A stretch of 64,000 bases of DNA from Pelargonium tetragonum (lineage: Eukaryota; Streptophyta; Magnoliopsida; Geraniales; Geraniaceae). The stretch is taken from NCBI GenBank assembly GCA_036897445.1, contig JAYMTL010000056.1:1-64000 (forward strand). Direction: 5' to 3'. The notes under the pieces are model-generated. The model did no database searches and had not been told where the DNA came from. It saw only the letters and a program-made list of their open reading frames with translations. Position 1 is the first letter of the stretch. Each line of letters begins with the position of its first letter. This document shows positions 62,778 to 64,000 of this stretch, piece after piece. Made by a program: the position numbers and the translations under genes.

Positions 62778-63120
62778 CCCGAAGTTTTGACTATCCCACT
62801 CTACTATAACTATAAAACTATAAGACCGCTACACAGTAGAACTCTTTATTATACAATTAAGTAACAACAATAAAGGTAGTATAATAACCTCCCTTAAGAG
62901 TATAGCTCCTACCCGTAAGCAGGTATAATAGCTAGGATACGGACTAAAGCTAAAGAGATAGCTCAACCAAGTAAAGAAGTAAGTCAAGGAAGTCAGTAAA
63001 TCAATAGAAAAATAAGAGTAGATGGGCATTCTCGTGTAAGTAGAATAATCATGAAATTGTCATACCTCCTTCGGAAGCTTTCAGCCAGTAATAGAGACTT
63101 ATAATAGAGACTTATTCTAT
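62757..63120 (+). other. Coding-like island 5 (Gln/Lys/Arg-rich)
   Basis: A plus-strand frame begins after TGA at 62754 and has no TGA up to the window end (about 414 codons), with TAA and TAG at roughly random frequency. Its best part, 62.86-63.10 kb, reads as basic helical text, with segments such as AGIIARIRTKAKEIA and INRKIRVDGHSRVSRIIMKL. In a second frame the words read SLKSIAPTRKQV, in phase with the KSIA words of other islands. A TGA-free run of this length is near the limit of chance for this composition, so length alone is not proof. No family is recognised. Confidence 0.3.
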
Positions 63121-64000
63121 GTACTTATAAGTTTACAGCCTCTTAAACGATAAAGGCAGGGAACCCGAGGATTATACCTTAAACAACTAAGACTCAAGGT
63201 ATTATACAACGAGTTCATTCCTATTTTGTTAGTTCTTTCCTGTAGCCAATTAAATTAGGGGATAAAATTCTTATGCTAGAACGAGTAAATAATCAATCCC
63301 AACTCTCCTATATTAGAAAGCCTTTTTAGTAAATAGGATAAAGAAACAAAGGTAATGTAATTACAACTACTTACCTTAACTTCGTTTCCTAGATCTCAAG
63401 TCTAAATAGGGGTTGCGGTCTAAACTCGTTTAGGATTCCCTTGCTAAGAAAGAGCTATAAGTTATAGAACAGGAAGAAAATCCCTAATAAAACAAATGTA
63501 AATAGAATGAAAGCCTTATTTTCTTCTTGTCTGAATCGGGTGTAAGTGTAATACCCGCAAGGTAAGGTGCAGTTAGGGTCTCAAAAAGGAAGTGATTAGG
63601 CGTCAGTCAAAACGGCGGGTATGAGTCTCTTTTTCTCTAAAAACTGTGTAACTATAATTATCCCTTAATTCAGATACAGAAAAACCGAAAGGAAATTATT
63701 ATCAAAATAGGTCAAACAAATTAACAAGGAGTAGCTAGAGAAAGAATTATTATAACTAAGTAAAAAAGTCCGCAATCTAAGAAGGATTTTCCACCTGTTA
63801 GTTTACAATTCCGGATAGTATGAAACTCTGGGGAGTCTAGAGAGCACTTAAGTATAACGGAAAGGAATTACTAACTTGAATATGTAATATAAGGTACTTT
63901 TCCAGGAATTCTAGTAAATTAGCTACACAAGGTAGCTTTTTAAATTGTCTTGTTTTAGGTCTCCTTATTTTTATATATCTTATGGATTTCCTTTTTTATA
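63120..64000. other. Background region to window end
   Basis: No supported gene or RNA. The TGA-free frame of island 5 continues through it, but the composition returns to background and nothing in the translation is recognisable. Confidence 0.4.

Noticed and set aside
1-64000. CRISPR arrays, insertion sequences, retroelements, group I/II introns
   Set aside because: No regularly spaced repeats, no transposase or reverse-transcriptase text, no terminal repeats and no intron domain V or P7 motif could be found by reading both strands.

Overview
The window is AT-rich (roughly a third G+C, judged by eye) and carries no protein gene, rRNA gene or mobile element that I can recognise. The longest ATG-started frames are about 100 codons, the length expected by chance in 64 kb. 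What can be supported is a set of small organelle/bacterial-type tRNA traces, a few repeat families, strong hairpins, and stretches whose base composition differs from the background. The tRNA traces are of organelle type (T-arms of the form GTAGG-TTCAAAT-CCTAC, a short-variable-arm Asn-GUU, an intronless Leu-UAA), so I favour the gene-empty part of a very large organelle genome, mitochondrial more than plastid. An old organelle-derived segment in a nuclear genome cannot be excluded. I cannot name the organism.

Layout. 1-2.1 kb: featureless AT-rich DNA. 2.1-5.56 kb: a compositionally distinct domain, rich in the words GTAAAG and TTGCAG, with internal repeats. 5.56-32.77 kb: background text with a coding-like patch at 6.8 kb, tRNA relics at 7.2, 13.9, 24.2, 28.1, 28.8 and 32.1 kb, and the best hairpins of the window. 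32.77-33.43 kb: A-rich island reading as Lys/Ser/Gln-rich peptide. 33.4-47.3 kb: background with the best tRNA (Asn, 42.1 kb), a tRNA-Leu relic (44.7 kb) and one possible small-subunit rRNA word (37.2 kb). 47.3-48.2 kb: an island of the same kind on the minus strand. 51.15-51.64, 55.3-55.6, 61.4-61.8 (minus) and 62.8-63.1 kb: further islands. 52.65-53.95 kb: text carrying a diverged copy of a 3.48 kb repeat and the longest stop-poor single frame. 57.6-59.95 kb: text resembling the 2.1-5.56 kb domain in inverted orientation.

Two observations tie the window together. First, at least six, and perhaps ten, tRNA-like sequences keep the T-loop and anticodon-loop signature while their acceptor stems no longer pair; this means either a graveyard of tRNA genes or tRNAs that need heavy editing. 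Second, at least six A-rich islands share short words kept in one reading phase (Lys-Ser-Ile-Ala type and Thr-Thr-Ile-Ser type). Their stops are mostly TAA/TAG where Gln would fit, so they are either decayed relatives of one basic low-complexity protein or frames read with a changed code. Neither point is proven by reading alone.
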